A stretch of DNA of 64,000 nt from Acidimicrobiales bacterium (GTDB lineage: Bacteria; Actinomycetota; Acidimicrobiia; Acidimicrobiales; SZUA-35), in contig JAHDCC010000005.1 in NCBI GenBank assembly GCA_020630065.1, positions 1 to 64,000 on the forward strand, in the 5' to 3' direction. The notes under the pieces were generated by a model that was not told the DNA's origin, made no database searches, and saw nothing but the letters and a program-made list of their open reading frames with translations. Shown piece after piece: positions 9,293 to 18,374 of the stretch (its first letter is position 1; the number at the start of each line of letters is the position of its first letter). The position numbers and the translations under genes were made by a program.

Positions 9293-9445
9293 ACTAGAGT
9301 TCCGACTTTACGTAGATAAGCGGGTGTCGTAGGTATTACTGGCACTCGCCATCGATGTAGCGTCAGAGGGTGCCACGGTGCATGTGAACAAACATGGGGA
9401 TTTACTTCGATGAACAAAAGCCATAAGGCCCAGGGTGTTAGCTGA

Positions 9446-11782
9446 ATGATCGCTTCTAGTCTCGCTGGTAAACGAATAGCCATTACCGGGGCGACGGGCT
9501 TCCTAGGCACCGCCCTTGTAGAACGCCTGATGCGCTCTGTTCCGGAATGCCATATCGTTTTACTTATCAGACCGGGTAAGCGGTCAACGGTTACCCAACG
9601 GGCCCGCCGAGAAATATTCCGAAACGACGCATTCGACCGGCTTGTTGAGACCCATGGCAAAGAAGGCTTCTTCGCCATGGTCGACGAACGCGTGACCATC
9701 ATTGAAGGTGACGTCGGAACAGATGGACTCAACCTCGACGATGAAGGTCGAGAAGTTCTTGCCTCCTGCGATGTCGTGATCCATTCGGCTGCAACCGTAA
9801 GTTTCGACGCTGCCCTGAGCACTGCGGTCGAAGTCAATTTGCTCGGCCCTACCCGTGTCGTAGAAACACTCCAAGATCTCGGCGCTTCCCCCCACATGAT
9901 TGCCGTTTCGACGTGCTATGTCGCTGGAAACCAGCGAGGAACCGCAAACGAAGAACTTCTCACAGATAGCCCATTTCATATCGATGTTGACTGGCGATCA
10001 GAGGTCAAAGCAGCCCGGAGATTACGATCTGACTTTGACGCAGAAAGCCGCTCAACCGACCGTCTGGCCGAATTTGGCAAACGGGCTCAATACGAAATCG
10101 GAGCAGCAGGCACTCCCCTCCTCGCCGCCAAAACCGAAACCTTACGTCAACGATGGGTTTCGGAACAGCTCGTCGAAGCCGGCCGGGCGCGAGCAGCGTC
10201 GTTAGGTTGGCCTGATGCCTACGCATATACCAAGGCGTTAGGTGAACGAGCCCTCGCTGAAAGCAAAGGCAACATCGACGTCTCGATTGTGCGTCCATCG
10301 ATCATCGAGTCGGCGTGGGCCGAACCAAACCCCGGCTGGATCAAAGGCTTCCGCATGGCGGAACCGATCATTATTAGCTACGCCCGGGGCCTTCTTAAAG
10401 AGTTCCCTGGAGTTCCAGAAGGCATCGTCGACGTTATCCCGGTCGATATGGTCGTGGCCGCCCTAGTCGGCGTAGCCAGCCAAGGCCACGCGGGCGACGG
10501 CAGTATCGATGTGACCCAGGTTGCTTCTGGCACACGAAACCCACTGCACTACCGGGACTTGGTCAAGATGGTCGGCGGCTGGTTCCAAGAACATCCGCTT
10601 TACGACGAAAAAGGTCAACCTATTTCGGCTCCCGAGTGGTCGTTTCCTGGCCGCGGCGCGGTTGAACGTCAACTCAACCGGGTCCATAAACAGCTCGACA
10701 CTGCCGACAAAGTCATGAAACGCCTGCCCTTACGGGGCAAACAAGCCAGACTAAACGCCCATATTGAAAGCCAAAAAGAGGTAGTGGAAACCGCTATCGG
10801 CTATGTCAAGATCTATGGAGCGTACGCCGAGTGCGAGGCGTTATATGGGGTTGAAAACCTGATCGAAATGCACGAGTCGTTTACCAAAGACGAACAAACA
10901 ACGTTCTGTTGCGACCCTGGCGTCGTCGACTGGGAAACGTATGTTACTAAAATCCACCTTCCTACGGTGGTCGATCATGCTCGGGCGAAGACCACCAGCC
11001 GACGAACCGATCCCGATGCCCGCACAAAACGACTTCGCAAACGCGTCCTTGCCCCGGAACGACAGCTAGCCGCGTTCGACCTTGAAAACACGTTGATCTC
11101 GTCAAACGTAGTATTCAGTTACTCGTGGTTAGCGACCAGAAACCTGGGTACAGCTGACCGAGTAAAGTTCGCTGCAAATCTTTTGCGTGAAGGCCCCAGT
11201 CTGCTCGCTCTCGACAACCGGGATCGAACCGATTTCTTGCGACACTTCTACCGCCGATACGAGGGAGCGTCCGTCGAAGAGCTGGACCGATTAGGTTCTG
11301 AGCTTCTCGCAGACCACATTTTGACCAAAGCGTTTCCTGCCGCGTTGCGACGAGTCCGGGCGCATCGCCAGCTCGGCCACCGGACGCTGCTAATCACCGG
11401 TGCTTTAGACGTCGTTGTCAAGCCACTTAAGCCGCTGTTCGACGACATCATCTGTGCCGAAATGACGCAACGAGACGGCCGCTATACCGGCGAACTCACC
11501 CATGTTCCGCCCACCGGCGAGGTCCGTGCCCGAGAACTGCAAGACTACGCCGCAACTCATGATCTCGATTTGAGTGAGGCGGTAGCATACGCCGATTCTT
11601 CATCTGACCTTCCACTGCTTGATGCGGTTGGTTTCCCGGTTGCCGTTAACCCTGAGACCCGCCTAACTTCAATGGCACTCAAGCGGGGCTGGCTGATCGA
11701 ATATTGGGCTAAGTCAGAAGGCCGTTCTGACCGAACCCTGCCCTTAGGTCCTCTTCCTTCACTACGTCGGAGTCGCAAGTGA
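9446..11782 (+). CDS. Fatty acyl-CoA reductase-type SDR fused to HAD-IB phosphatase-like domain
   Basis: 778 residues, two domains. The N-terminal ~500 residues form an extended SDR of the FAR/male-sterility NAD-binding type: GATGFLG nucleotide motif at residues 15-21 and catalytic YxxxK in YAYTK near residue 259. The C-terminal ~230 residues form a HAD-IB domain: nucleophile motif FDLENT near residue 546, TGALD motif II, a Lys in VVKPLKPLF, and YADSSSDLPLLDAVG as motifs III/IV. The second acid of the DxD nucleophile motif is Glu, not Asp, which may alter phosphatase activity. FAR enzymes reduce fatty acyl-CoA to alcohol or aldehyde. Its stop overlaps the next start by 4 nt. Substrate unknown. 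Confidence 0.85.
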   Translation: MIASSLAGKRIAITGATGFLGTALVERLMRSVPECHIVLLIRPGKRSTVTQRARREIFRNDAFDRLVETHGKEGFFAMVDERVTIIEGDVGTDGLNLDDEGREVLASCDVVIHSAATVSFDAALSTAVEVNLLGPTRVVETLQDLGASPHMIAVSTCYVAGNQRGTANEELLTDSPFHIDVDWRSEVKAARRLRSDFDAESRSTDRLAEFGKRAQYEIGAAGTPLLAAKTETLRQRWVSEQLVEAGRARAASLGWPDAYAYTKALGERALAESKGNIDVSIVRPSIIESAWAEPNPGWIKGFRMAEPIIISYARGLLKEFPGVPEGIVDVIPVDMVVAALVGVASQGHAGDGSIDVTQVASGTRNPLHYRDLVKMVGGWFQEHPLYDEKGQPISAPEWSFPGRGAVERQLNRVHKQLDTADKVMKRLPLRGKQARLNAHIESQKEVVETAIGYVKIYGAYAECEALYGVENLIEMHESFTKDEQTTFCCDPGVVDWETYVTKIHLPTVVDHARAKTTSRRTDPDARTKRLRKRVLAPERQLAAFDLENTLISSNVVFSYSWLATRNLGTADRVKFAANLLREGPSLLALDNRDRTDFLRHFYRRYEGASVEELDRLGSELLADHILTKAFPAALRRVRAHRQLGHRTLLITGALDVVVKPLKPLFDDIICAEMTQRDGRYTGELTHVPPTGEVRARELQDYAATHDLDLSEAVAYADSSSDLPLLDAVGFPVAVNPETRLTSMALKRGWLIEYWAKSEGRSDRTLPLGPLPSLRRSRK

Positions 11783-13389
11783 GTAAAAAACCAACTGCCC
11801 CTCGTCCTGGATTCGTCCTTGAGGTCGATCGGCAGACACCTCCTATCCTGTTTCACCATGGTGAGGGTTTCCGCATGGAGAAACTCCCAATCGGTCGCAC
11901 TCGGGTAATTTATGCCCCGGAGCCACTTCGTGGTCTAGAAGATCCAGACTCTGCGATTGTCGACGCCTTGAAAAACCCAATCGAGGACGACCCTTTGCCG
12001 TCGTTGTTGAAACCAGGAATGAAGCTGACCATCGCATTTGACGATGTATCCCTGCCATTGCCTCCAATGCAGCGGCCCGACGTTCGACAACGGATTATTG
12101 AGGCCGTGCTCGATATGGCGGCTGAAGCCGGTGTCGACGATGTTCATCTGATCGCGGCTCTAGCGCTTCATCGCCGTATGACCGAAGCAGAACTACGTCA
12201 TGCGCTCGGCGACCGAATCTACGAGTCATTTGCTCCAGACGGACAGCTCTACAATCACGACGCTGAAGACCCGGACGGAATGGTCATTCTGGGCGAGACC
12301 AAACACGGCGAGTCGGTTCAGATGAACAAACGGGCCGCCGAGTCCGACCTCGTCATCTACGTCAACATCAATATTGTGTCGATGGATGGCGGCTGGAAAA
12401 GCACAGCGACCGGACTTTCGGGATACAAGGGTGTGAGCGCTCACCACAATGTCCACACGATGGAACAGTCCAAGTCGTTTATGGACCAGAAGAAGTCAGA
12501 GCTCCACAAATCCAACTGGCGTCAGGGGGAGGTCATCAAAGAACATGGCCCCCGTATTTTCCAGATCGAGACGACGATCAATACCAACACCTTCGGCGAA
12601 ACCGGTCCAATGTCGGTTCTCCAGAAGCGTGAGTGGGAATGGTCGATGAAAGATCGGGCGTCGTTCACCGCTATGAATACCGGCTTGAAAGCCATGTCTT
12701 CTGCGAATCGTCGCAAGGTGTTCCACTCGTGGAAAGCGCCGTACGATATCACCTCGGTGCAGGCTGGCGAAGTAGAAGCGGTTCACAAAAAGACGACCGA
12801 AATGGTTTACAAACAGCATCTCGTCCCGGTTGAGGGCCAGACCGACGTTATGACGATGGGTCTGCCCTACCTCACCCCGTATAACGTCAACTCGATCATG
12901 AACCCTATTTTGGTGATGGTTCAAGGGCTCGGGTATTTCTTCAACTTATATAAAGGAAAGCCACTGGTACGAGAAGGTGGAGTCCTCATTATGAGCCACC
13001 CAACGCCGTGGGAATTCCACCCAGTGCATCATCCGTCTTATATCGACTTCTTCGAACAGGTTCTTGCAGACACCACGAACCCAGCCGAGATCGAGAAGAA
13101 ATACGAGAAACAGTTCGCCGAAGATGAGTGGTACCGACACCTATATCGCACGAGCTACGCCTACCACGGGGTACATCCGTTCTATATGTGGTATTGGGGT
13201 TCCCACGCTATGAAGCATTTGGGTCAAGTGATCATTGTGGGAGGCGACCCGAAGGCTGTTCGTCGCCTCGGCTTTAAACCGGCCACGACGCTTCAAGACG
13301 CTTTAGAGATGGCAGAGGACGTTGTTGGACCGCAACCGACGATCACTCACTACCACAACCCTCCTATTTTGATGGCCGACGTTACATGA
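11779..13389 (+). CDS. LarA-like (lactate racemase family, DUF2088) protein
   Basis: 536 residues. The N-terminal half resembles LarA: DDVSLPLPP, ALALHRRMTEAEL with H131, YNHDAED with H160, and GLSGYKGVSAHHNVHTM with K217 and H222/H223. In LarA the equivalent lysine carries the nickel pincer nucleotide. The Arg that binds the lactate carboxylate (DxTRPxP region) is not conserved here, and the His before the GFSGG loop appears replaced by DGGWKS, so lactate is unlikely to be the substrate. The C-terminal ~300 residues are longer than in LarA and rich in His/Trp/Tyr. Start ATGA-type overlap with the upstream FAR-HAD gene and 4-nt overlap with plsC indicate a coupled operon. An epimerase or racemase on a lipid-linked hydroxy acid is one inference. 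Confidence 0.75.
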   Translation: MSKKPTAPRPGFVLEVDRQTPPILFHHGEGFRMEKLPIGRTRVIYAPEPLRGLEDPDSAIVDALKNPIEDDPLPSLLKPGMKLTIAFDDVSLPLPPMQRPDVRQRIIEAVLDMAAEAGVDDVHLIAALALHRRMTEAELRHALGDRIYESFAPDGQLYNHDAEDPDGMVILGETKHGESVQMNKRAAESDLVIYVNINIVSMDGGWKSTATGLSGYKGVSAHHNVHTMEQSKSFMDQKKSELHKSNWRQGEVIKEHGPRIFQIETTINTNTFGETGPMSVLQKREWEWSMKDRASFTAMNTGLKAMSSANRRKVFHSWKAPYDITSVQAGEVEAVHKKTTEMVYKQHLVPVEGQTDVMTMGLPYLTPYNVNSIMNPILVMVQGLGYFFNLYKGKPLVREGGVLIMSHPTPWEFHPVHHPSYIDFFEQVLADTTNPAEIEKKYEKQFAEDEWYRHLYRTSYAYHGVHPFYMWYWGSHAMKHLGQVIIVGGDPKAVRRLGFKPATTLQDALEMAEDVVGPQPTITHYHNPPILMADVT

Positions 13390-14279
13390 GTTGGTTAAAG
13401 TTCATACTCGACAAGCCGACGATCCCTGAAGGGGTCGAACCTCAGGAGCAGCAGTCGACGACCGGCGTCTACTATGACACCGAATGGTCAAACGGCAAGG
13501 CGGCTAAGGTTGTCCGTCTTTTTAGTGTGTGGGGGTTCATGAAACCCGCCATTGGTTTGTACGGGTCACCAAAGGTCATCGGCGCTGACCGCCTGGACGA
13601 AATTGATGGCCCGGTGGTCTTTGCTTCGAATCATCACAGCCATGCCGACACCACATTGTTGTTGGCCACCATCCCTGCACATCTTCGTCGAGATCTGGCG
13701 ATCGCTGCGGGCGCTGACTATTTTTTTGGCAACCGGATCACTTCACTACTCTCAACGCTTTTCTTAGGCGCAATCCCTATTGAGCGCACCCGACTTTCGA
13801 AGCTTTCTATTGAGAACACTGAGTCGGCGCTCAAAGCTGGCCGCTCACTTCTCATTTTCCCTGAAGGTGGAAGAAGTAACGACGGCTGGAACGGTGAACA
13901 CCAGCCTGGAGCCGCCTTTGTAGCGAAACGTATGGGTGTCCCTATCGTTCCTATCTATATCGACGGCACCGGCACCGTGTTACCTAAGGGAAGTAATTGG
14001 CCGACACGGGCTAAATGTGCGGTGGTTTTTGGGGAACCAATCACAATCGCCGATAGCGAGAACCCTCGCTCGATCGCCAAGGTGGTCGAACGCCGTGTGG
14101 CCGAATTGGCAAATGAGTTCAGTGTTGGCTGGTGGGAAGCTAAGAAGCAGTCGTACCGTGACCAGACTCCTAGCGCAAAAAGGCCCGAAGCTGGCGCCTG
14201 GAGACGTCGTTGGGCTCTCGGCCCGAAACCCTCCGAAAAGCGTCATTCTCCGTCTCAGCGACGCTGGCCAAAGGTGTAA
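13386..14279 (+). CDS. 1-acyl-sn-glycerol-3-phosphate acyltransferase-like (PlsC family)
   Basis: 297 residues. The acyltransferase block I NHHSHAD (H-x4-D catalytic pair) is near residue 80, block III FPEGGRSNDG near residue 160 and the block IV-like VPIVPIYIDGTG near 183. A basic, Pro/Arg/Lys-rich tail of ~45 residues follows the domain. The family transfers acyl groups from acyl-CoA or acyl-ACP to a lysophospholipid or related acceptor at the membrane. Last gene of the coupled FAR-HAD/LarA-like operon, so its true acceptor may be the product of that pathway and not ordinary lysophosphatidate. Confidence 0.88.
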   Translation: MSWLKFILDKPTIPEGVEPQEQQSTTGVYYDTEWSNGKAAKVVRLFSVWGFMKPAIGLYGSPKVIGADRLDEIDGPVVFASNHHSHADTTLLLATIPAHLRRDLAIAAGADYFFGNRITSLLSTLFLGAIPIERTRLSKLSIENTESALKAGRSLLIFPEGGRSNDGWNGEHQPGAAFVAKRMGVPIVPIYIDGTGTVLPKGSNWPTRAKCAVVFGEPITIADSENPRSIAKVVERRVAELANEFSVGWWEAKKQSYRDQTPSAKRPEAGAWRRRWALGPKPSEKRHSPSQRRWPKV

Positions 14280-14508
14280 GACGAAACCTTTCGTTAACCT
14301 CATTCCCACTCCTTGAAGCTGGAGCGACACGTAACGTCGCATATACGTCTTCTGCATGACGTAGTCATCGGGATTGGCTCCTTCCTGTAACCTTCTGGAC
14401 ACCTTTTAGGTGACCTCCGCTACATATCAAGATGATTTTGATTTCTCTGCATCTACATTGCTACCACGGCCGAAAGACCGTACGTAAATGTTTATCTAGG
14501 AGAGATAC

Positions 14509-15135
14509 ATGAATAAGAAAATGCTTGCCCGTTCAGTCGCCGCCGCTTTGGCTGTTTCACTCACCGCCGCTGCTTGCGCCGCTGATGAAGAAACACCAGA
14601 CACCACAGTTGCTGCTGAAGAAGAAGCTGCTGAAACCACAGCTGCTGAAGAAGAAGAAGCTGCAGAGAGCACCGAAGAAGCAATGGAAGACGAAGACGCT
14701 GCTGCTGACGCAGAAGCTAACATCGTTGAAGCCGCTCAGGCAAACGAAGACTTCTCTATCCTTGTTGAAGCAGTTGTCGCAGCCGACTTGGTTGAAGCAC
14801 TTAGCGCTGACGGCGAGTTCACCGTATTCGCTCCTACCAACGAAGCATTCGAAGCGTTCCTCGCTGACAGCGGCTCTACCAAAGAAGAGCTTCTCGAGAA
14901 CCCTGACCTTGCTGACATCTTGAAGAATCACGTCTTGACCACCAAGGTTGACTCTGCTGCTGCTCTTGAAGCTGCTACCGCTGAAGACTCTGTAGAGACG
15001 CTTCAGGGCGGAACCCTTGCACTTTCTCTTGACGGTGACAACATCAAAGTTGGCGACGCAACTGTAGTTATCGCTGACGTTGAGACCACCAACGGTGTAA
15101 TTCACGCTATCGACCAGGTAATCCCACTAGGTTAA
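14509..15135 (+). CDS. Fasciclin-domain lipoprotein
   Basis: 208 residues. A signal peptide leads to a Cys near residue 23 (TAAAC). A highly acidic Glu/Ala/Thr linker (about residues 25-70) is followed by one fasciclin (FAS1) domain of ~130 residues with the FTVFAPTNEAFEAF and NGVIHAIDQVIPLG motifs. FAS1 domains act in adhesion or surface interactions. AGGAGA lies 5-8 nt before the ATG, and codon use is biased to few codons (GCT, GAA, GAC), suggesting high expression. A strong hairpin terminator follows directly, so it is monocistronic. Confidence 0.93.
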   Translation: MNKKMLARSVAAALAVSLTAAACAADEETPDTTVAAEEEAAETTAAEEEEAAESTEEAMEDEDAAADAEANIVEAAQANEDFSILVEAVVAADLVEALSADGEFTVFAPTNEAFEAFLADSGSTKEELLENPDLADILKNHVLTTKVDSAAALEAATAEDSVETLQGGTLALSLDGDNIKVGDATVVIADVETTNGVIHAIDQVIPLG

Positions 15136-15155
15136 TCTCCATTAAGCAAACAAGA

Positions 15156-15188
15156 CGAAGGGCGCATCCGGCGAGGATGCGCCCTTCG
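15156..15188 (+). terminator. Strong hairpin terminator after the fasciclin gene
   Basis: A perfect 14-bp GC-rich stem (CGAAGGGCGCATCC and its complement) with a 5-nt GGCGA loop. There is no T-run after it. It separates the fasciclin gene from modB. Confidence 0.85.
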
Positions 15189-15202
15189 GCGCGTCTGGTC
15201 TC

Positions 15203-15208
15203 TACTAT
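15203..15208 (+). promoter_or_regulatory. -10 box of the ModB-type permease gene
   Basis: TACTAT ends 6 nt before the ATG at 15215, matching the leaderless geometry. Confidence 0.5.
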
Positions 15209-15214
15209 TGTGTC

Positions 15215-16000
15215 ATGGGTTCCCCCGACAGACAGCCAACGTGGTTATCGATCCCAGGCGCATTGGGGTTAGCGTTTCTTACCCTTCCCACCGTTGCGCT
15301 ACTCGGACAAACCCCGTGGCTCGATGCGGCCACCGTCGTAGCCGGTTCTCAGTCACTAGAGGCCTTACGGGTTTCAGCCATTGTCAGTTTGAGCGCTGCT
15401 GCACTTGCGACCTTACTGGGGATTCCGTTAGCTCTTTTTATGGCCAGAACTAGCTCCCGGTTCGATTCGATATTTCGAACCGCAGTGGTACTGCCTCTTA
15501 TCCTTCCTCCGGTAGCCACCGGTGTCGGACTGCTCGCAGCGTTCGGTCGACTTGGATTTACAGGTCGGATATTCGGTTTTGGGCTTGCCAACACTACGTT
15601 TGGTGCCATATTGGCGGCTACGGTCGCTGCTATGCCGTTTCTTGTTCTTTCGGTTGAAGGCGGAATACGCGATGCAGATACCGAATTCAACCGGGTGGCA
15701 TCAGGTCTTGGAGCGTCACCCCATCAGGCGGTCTGGCATGTGACCCTTCCGTTGGCGCGCCGTTCAATCTTTGCTGGAGTGGTGTTGGCGTGGGCTAGAG
15801 CGTTGGGCGAGTTCGGAGCAACCATAACGTTCGCAGGTAACATCGAGGGAAGCACGCGTACGCTGCCGTTACAGATAGCACTCGCCCTTGAACAAGACCG
15901 TGGGCAAGCCTTGACACTGAGTGTTCTAATGATCGTAATCTCGTTGACCGTTCTGATCTCACTTCGCCGTGCCTGGTTGAAGCCGATTAGGGCCAGATAA
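15215..16000 (+). CDS. modB: Molybdate/tungstate-type ABC transporter permease (ModB family), orphan
   Basis: 261 residues with about six hydrophobic helices. The C-terminal EAA-loop region around residues 155-200 reads GLGASPHQAVWHVTLPLARRSI and continues with RALGEFGATI, typical of ModB/CysT/WtpB permeases. The family moves oxyanions into the cell with a binding protein and an ATPase, but neither modA nor modC is near. It stands alone between a terminator and serB, so it either pairs with distant subunits or is an isolated remnant; it is intact in frame. Assignment to molybdate rather than sulfate or tungstate is by resemblance only. Confidence 0.8.
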   Translation: MGSPDRQPTWLSIPGALGLAFLTLPTVALLGQTPWLDAATVVAGSQSLEALRVSAIVSLSAAALATLLGIPLALFMARTSSRFDSIFRTAVVLPLILPPVATGVGLLAAFGRLGFTGRIFGFGLANTTFGAILAATVAAMPFLVLSVEGGIRDADTEFNRVASGLGASPHQAVWHVTLPLARRSIFAGVVLAWARALGEFGATITFAGNIEGSTRTLPLQIALALEQDRGQALTLSVLMIVISLTVLISLRRAWLKPIRAR

Positions 16001-16076
16001 GGGCATCAAATGACCGGCGAGGCGGTGGTGGTCGAACGACCAGTTGCTTTTTCTGAGTCGAGAGATGCAGAAACGC

Positions 16077-16082
16077 TACGCT
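16077..16082 (+). promoter_or_regulatory. -10 box of serB
   Basis: TACGCT ends 7 nt before the GTG start at 16090. Confidence 0.45.
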
Positions 16083-16089
16083 TATAGTC

Positions 16090-17265
16090 GTGTCAGAACC
16101 TCGTTCCATGTTCATTCGGCTGTCTGGACCTGATAGTCCTGGCATTGCAGCCGCTCTATTCGATCTCTTGTCGCATCATGAAGCGACGATTCAAGACGTG
16201 GAACAGATCACGATACGCGGCCATCTCACCCTCGGTGTTGTAGTCGCCGGCTGCAAACAAACCGAGCTTCAACGAGATCTTCTCATGTTCGGTTATGACC
16301 GGGACCTGGCAGTCGACTTCGATGAGGTTTCTTCTACGTCTACCTCGACGCCACAAGGTTTGGTTGCGACCCTCATCGGCAATTCGGTTGATCCCTCAGA
16401 ATTTAGCGCCTTTGCGTCTGTGATAGCGGCCGAGGGTGGCAATATACGCCGAATCGTGCGACTCGCCCAGTACCCGGTGATGGCGTTCGAACTTTTGATT
16501 TCTGGTCCTGATACGGAAATGATGCGTCTAGCCGCCCTACAACTTGGCCGCGACATGCAATGTGACGTAGCCGTCCACCATCGAGGAATAGGACGCCGGG
16601 CCGCCCGGCTCGTCGTGTTAGACGTCGATTCGACGCTCATCCGTGACGAAGCGGTGGAGCTACTGGCTGAGGAGGCAAACTGTCTCGACCAAGTAAAGAA
16701 GATCACGGACCAGGCAATGGCGGGTGAATTGGATTTCGCCCAATCTTTAGAGGCCCGGGTCGCTCTGTTAGCTGGTTTGGACGCTGAAGTGCTTGACCGG
16801 GTGAAACACCGTGTCACTCTTACTCGGGGGGCTCGCACCTTCATGCGGACACTTCAACGACTCGGTTACCGCACCGGTATCGTATCCGGCGGATTCACTT
16901 CGATAACCGACCACCTCAGCGATGAGCTATCAATCGATTACTCGTTGGCGAACACGCTCGAGGTCGTCGATGGTCGGCTTACCGGCAAAATCGAAGGAGA
17001 GATCGTCGACCGAGCCAGAAAAGCCGAATTTGTCCGTGAGATTTCGGCAGCCGAGAAAATTCCACTCGACCAAGTAGTAGCCATTGGTGATGGAGCAAAC
17101 GACCTCGACATGCTGAACGTCGCTGGCCTTGGGATCGCATTTAACGCCAAACCGGTTGTGCGCCAAGCTGCAGATACGACGGTCAACGTGCCGTACCTAG
17201 ATGCTGTTCTATTCGTTCTAGGTGTGAGCCGGGACGATATCGAAAACGCTGACTCAGCTAACTAG
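16090..17265 (+). CDS. serB: Phosphoserine phosphatase with N-terminal ACT domains
   Basis: 391 residues. Two ACT-like domains occupy about residues 1-170 (opening MFIRLSGPDSPGIAAALF), followed by a HAD phosphatase domain with nucleophile VLDVDSTLIRDE (near 180), motif II SGGFTS, and motif III/IV IGDGANDLDML. The enzyme dephosphorylates L-phosphoserine in the last step of serine synthesis; ACT domains typically bind serine as a feedback signal. The GTG start fits a TACGCT box 7 nt upstream. Its TAG stop shares bases with the convergent thioesterase stop (CTAG at 17262-17265). Confidence 0.93.
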   Translation: MSEPRSMFIRLSGPDSPGIAAALFDLLSHHEATIQDVEQITIRGHLTLGVVVAGCKQTELQRDLLMFGYDRDLAVDFDEVSSTSTSTPQGLVATLIGNSVDPSEFSAFASVIAAEGGNIRRIVRLAQYPVMAFELLISGPDTEMMRLAALQLGRDMQCDVAVHHRGIGRRAARLVVLDVDSTLIRDEAVELLAEEANCLDQVKKITDQAMAGELDFAQSLEARVALLAGLDAEVLDRVKHRVTLTRGARTFMRTLQRLGYRTGIVSGGFTSITDHLSDELSIDYSLANTLEVVDGRLTGKIEGEIVDRARKAEFVREISAAEKIPLDQVVAIGDGANDLDMLNVAGLGIAFNAKPVVRQAADTTVNVPYLDAVLFVLGVSRDDIENADSAN

Positions 17266-17693
17266 TTATATTCTGCCTTCGGATCAACATCATCGGTTGT
17301 CAAACGGGCTAGAGCTTCGGTTAACCATTCAGGCCGACGGATCGGTCGACCTTCAAGGTTAACCGAAACCCCAACGACGGTGGCGGTCGCCAGCACTCGA
17401 CCTTCACACGTAATCTGCTGCACCCATTCGGTACTTACTCTCTGCGTTTGTTCTCCCTGCGATGTCTCTACTACCAACCGATCACCGGCAGACGCTGGTG
17501 CCCGGTACTTGACACTGATCGAGGTGATAAACAGCTGTACACCGCGTTCGCTCAACGTCTCGAGAGGAACCCCACACCACCGAAGAGCCTCAGATCGGCC
17601 AATTTCGAAGTAGGTGACATAGCTTGCGTGGTTAACATGGTTATAAGGGTCAAGTTCGTTAAATCGAACGTTGACGAAACATCGGTGAGCCAT
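17262..17693 (-). CDS. 4-hydroxybenzoyl-CoA thioesterase-family hotdog protein
   Basis: 143 residues from the preferred ATG at 17693. A GTG 9 nt upstream is possible, but a TAGTGT -10 box ends 7 nt before this ATG. The hotdog fold is recognised by VRFNELDPYNHVNHASYVTYFE, split here as RFNELDPYNHVNH then YVTYFEIGRSE, whose Asp is the catalytic acid in the 4HBT/YbgC group. It hydrolyses acyl-CoA thioesters; the substrate cannot be told. Convergent with serB, sharing stop bases. Confidence 0.88.
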   Translation of the reverse strand: MAHRCFVNVRFNELDPYNHVNHASYVTYFEIGRSEALRWCGVPLETLSERGVQLFITSISVKYRAPASAGDRLVVETSQGEQTQRVSTEWVQQITCEGRVLATATVVGVSVNLEGRPIRRPEWLTEALARLTTDDVDPKAEYN

Positions 17694-17700
17694 CGACACC

Positions 17701-17706
17701 ACACTA
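17701..17706 (-). promoter_or_regulatory. -10 box of the thioesterase gene
   Basis: TAGTGT on the minus strand, 7 nt before the ATG at 17693; used to select that start. Confidence 0.4.
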
Positions 17707-17774
17707 CCCGCCGGTTCGTAGTATCGATCTGGTCCAACAAGTGCTTTGGGTAAACCCCGTGGCAGAATGGGCTA

Positions 17775-18374
17775 ATGGATTCTGAAACCGGCGGCCCATC
17801 GCCGCTAACTCCTCTACAAAAGCAGATTTACGAATCGGCAAACGAGCGTTATGCGGCCAAACATTTCGCAGCAGCCTCGGTTGAAATCGTCGATACCGTT
17901 CCCGCTCACTACGATCCGCTACGAGGACTATTACTACGGGCCTACGAACCGGTGGTTCCCACGATGTACAGCGATGGGTACGCTGAGGAGCTAACCGACC
18001 TGGAAAGCCGGGCAAATTCGACCACGATGTTCACTGCCCTGCTGAATGGCCACATCGTGGGAACGATCACATATATTGACGACGCCGCTCATCCGCTGCA
18101 TCTGTTTGCGGATACGTGTGCGGCCTATATGCGGTTTCTGGCTGTCGACCCGTCAGCGCAGCGAACGGGTGCTGGCAGCCTTCTAACCAAGCGCTGCATC
18201 GAACAGGCCAACGTGCAGAACCGGCCACGTATTGGGCTGCATACGTTGCCTACGATGACGGCTGCTATCAATCTGTATGTGTCGTTAGGTTTCGAGCGCA
18301 GCACGTCAAACGACGGGTTATCTCATGTCGGCTATGACGGTGAAGCACCTGCGTTTATCAAACCGCTGAGTTAA
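17775..18374 (+). CDS. GNAT-family N-acetyltransferase
   Basis: 199 residues. The central and C-terminal parts contain the acetyl-CoA binding region MRFLAVDPSAQRTGAGSLL (Q/R-x-x-G-x-G/A type loop) and the GNAT closing motif TLPTMTAAINLYVSLGFERS. The substrate is not recognisable. CAGAAT ends 6 nt before the ATG and could be a weak -10. Its stop shares TTAA with the convergent Rpf-like gene. Confidence 0.88.
   Translation: MDSETGGPSPLTPLQKQIYESANERYAAKHFAAASVEIVDTVPAHYDPLRGLLLRAYEPVVPTMYSDGYAEELTDLESRANSTTMFTALLNGHIVGTITYIDDAAHPLHLFADTCAAYMRFLAVDPSAQRTGAGSLLTKRCIEQANVQNRPRIGLHTLPTMTAAINLYVSLGFERSTSNDGLSHVGYDGEAPAFIKPLS

Noticed and set aside
14281-14294. Hairpin ACGAAA/TTTCGT after plsC as terminator
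   Set aside because: Only 2 nt of loop and AT-rich; no T-run. Too weak to call.
14557-15105. Long minus-strand and alternative-frame open frames over the fasciclin gene
   Set aside because: They result from its biased codon use (GCT/GAA repeats) and contain no domain.
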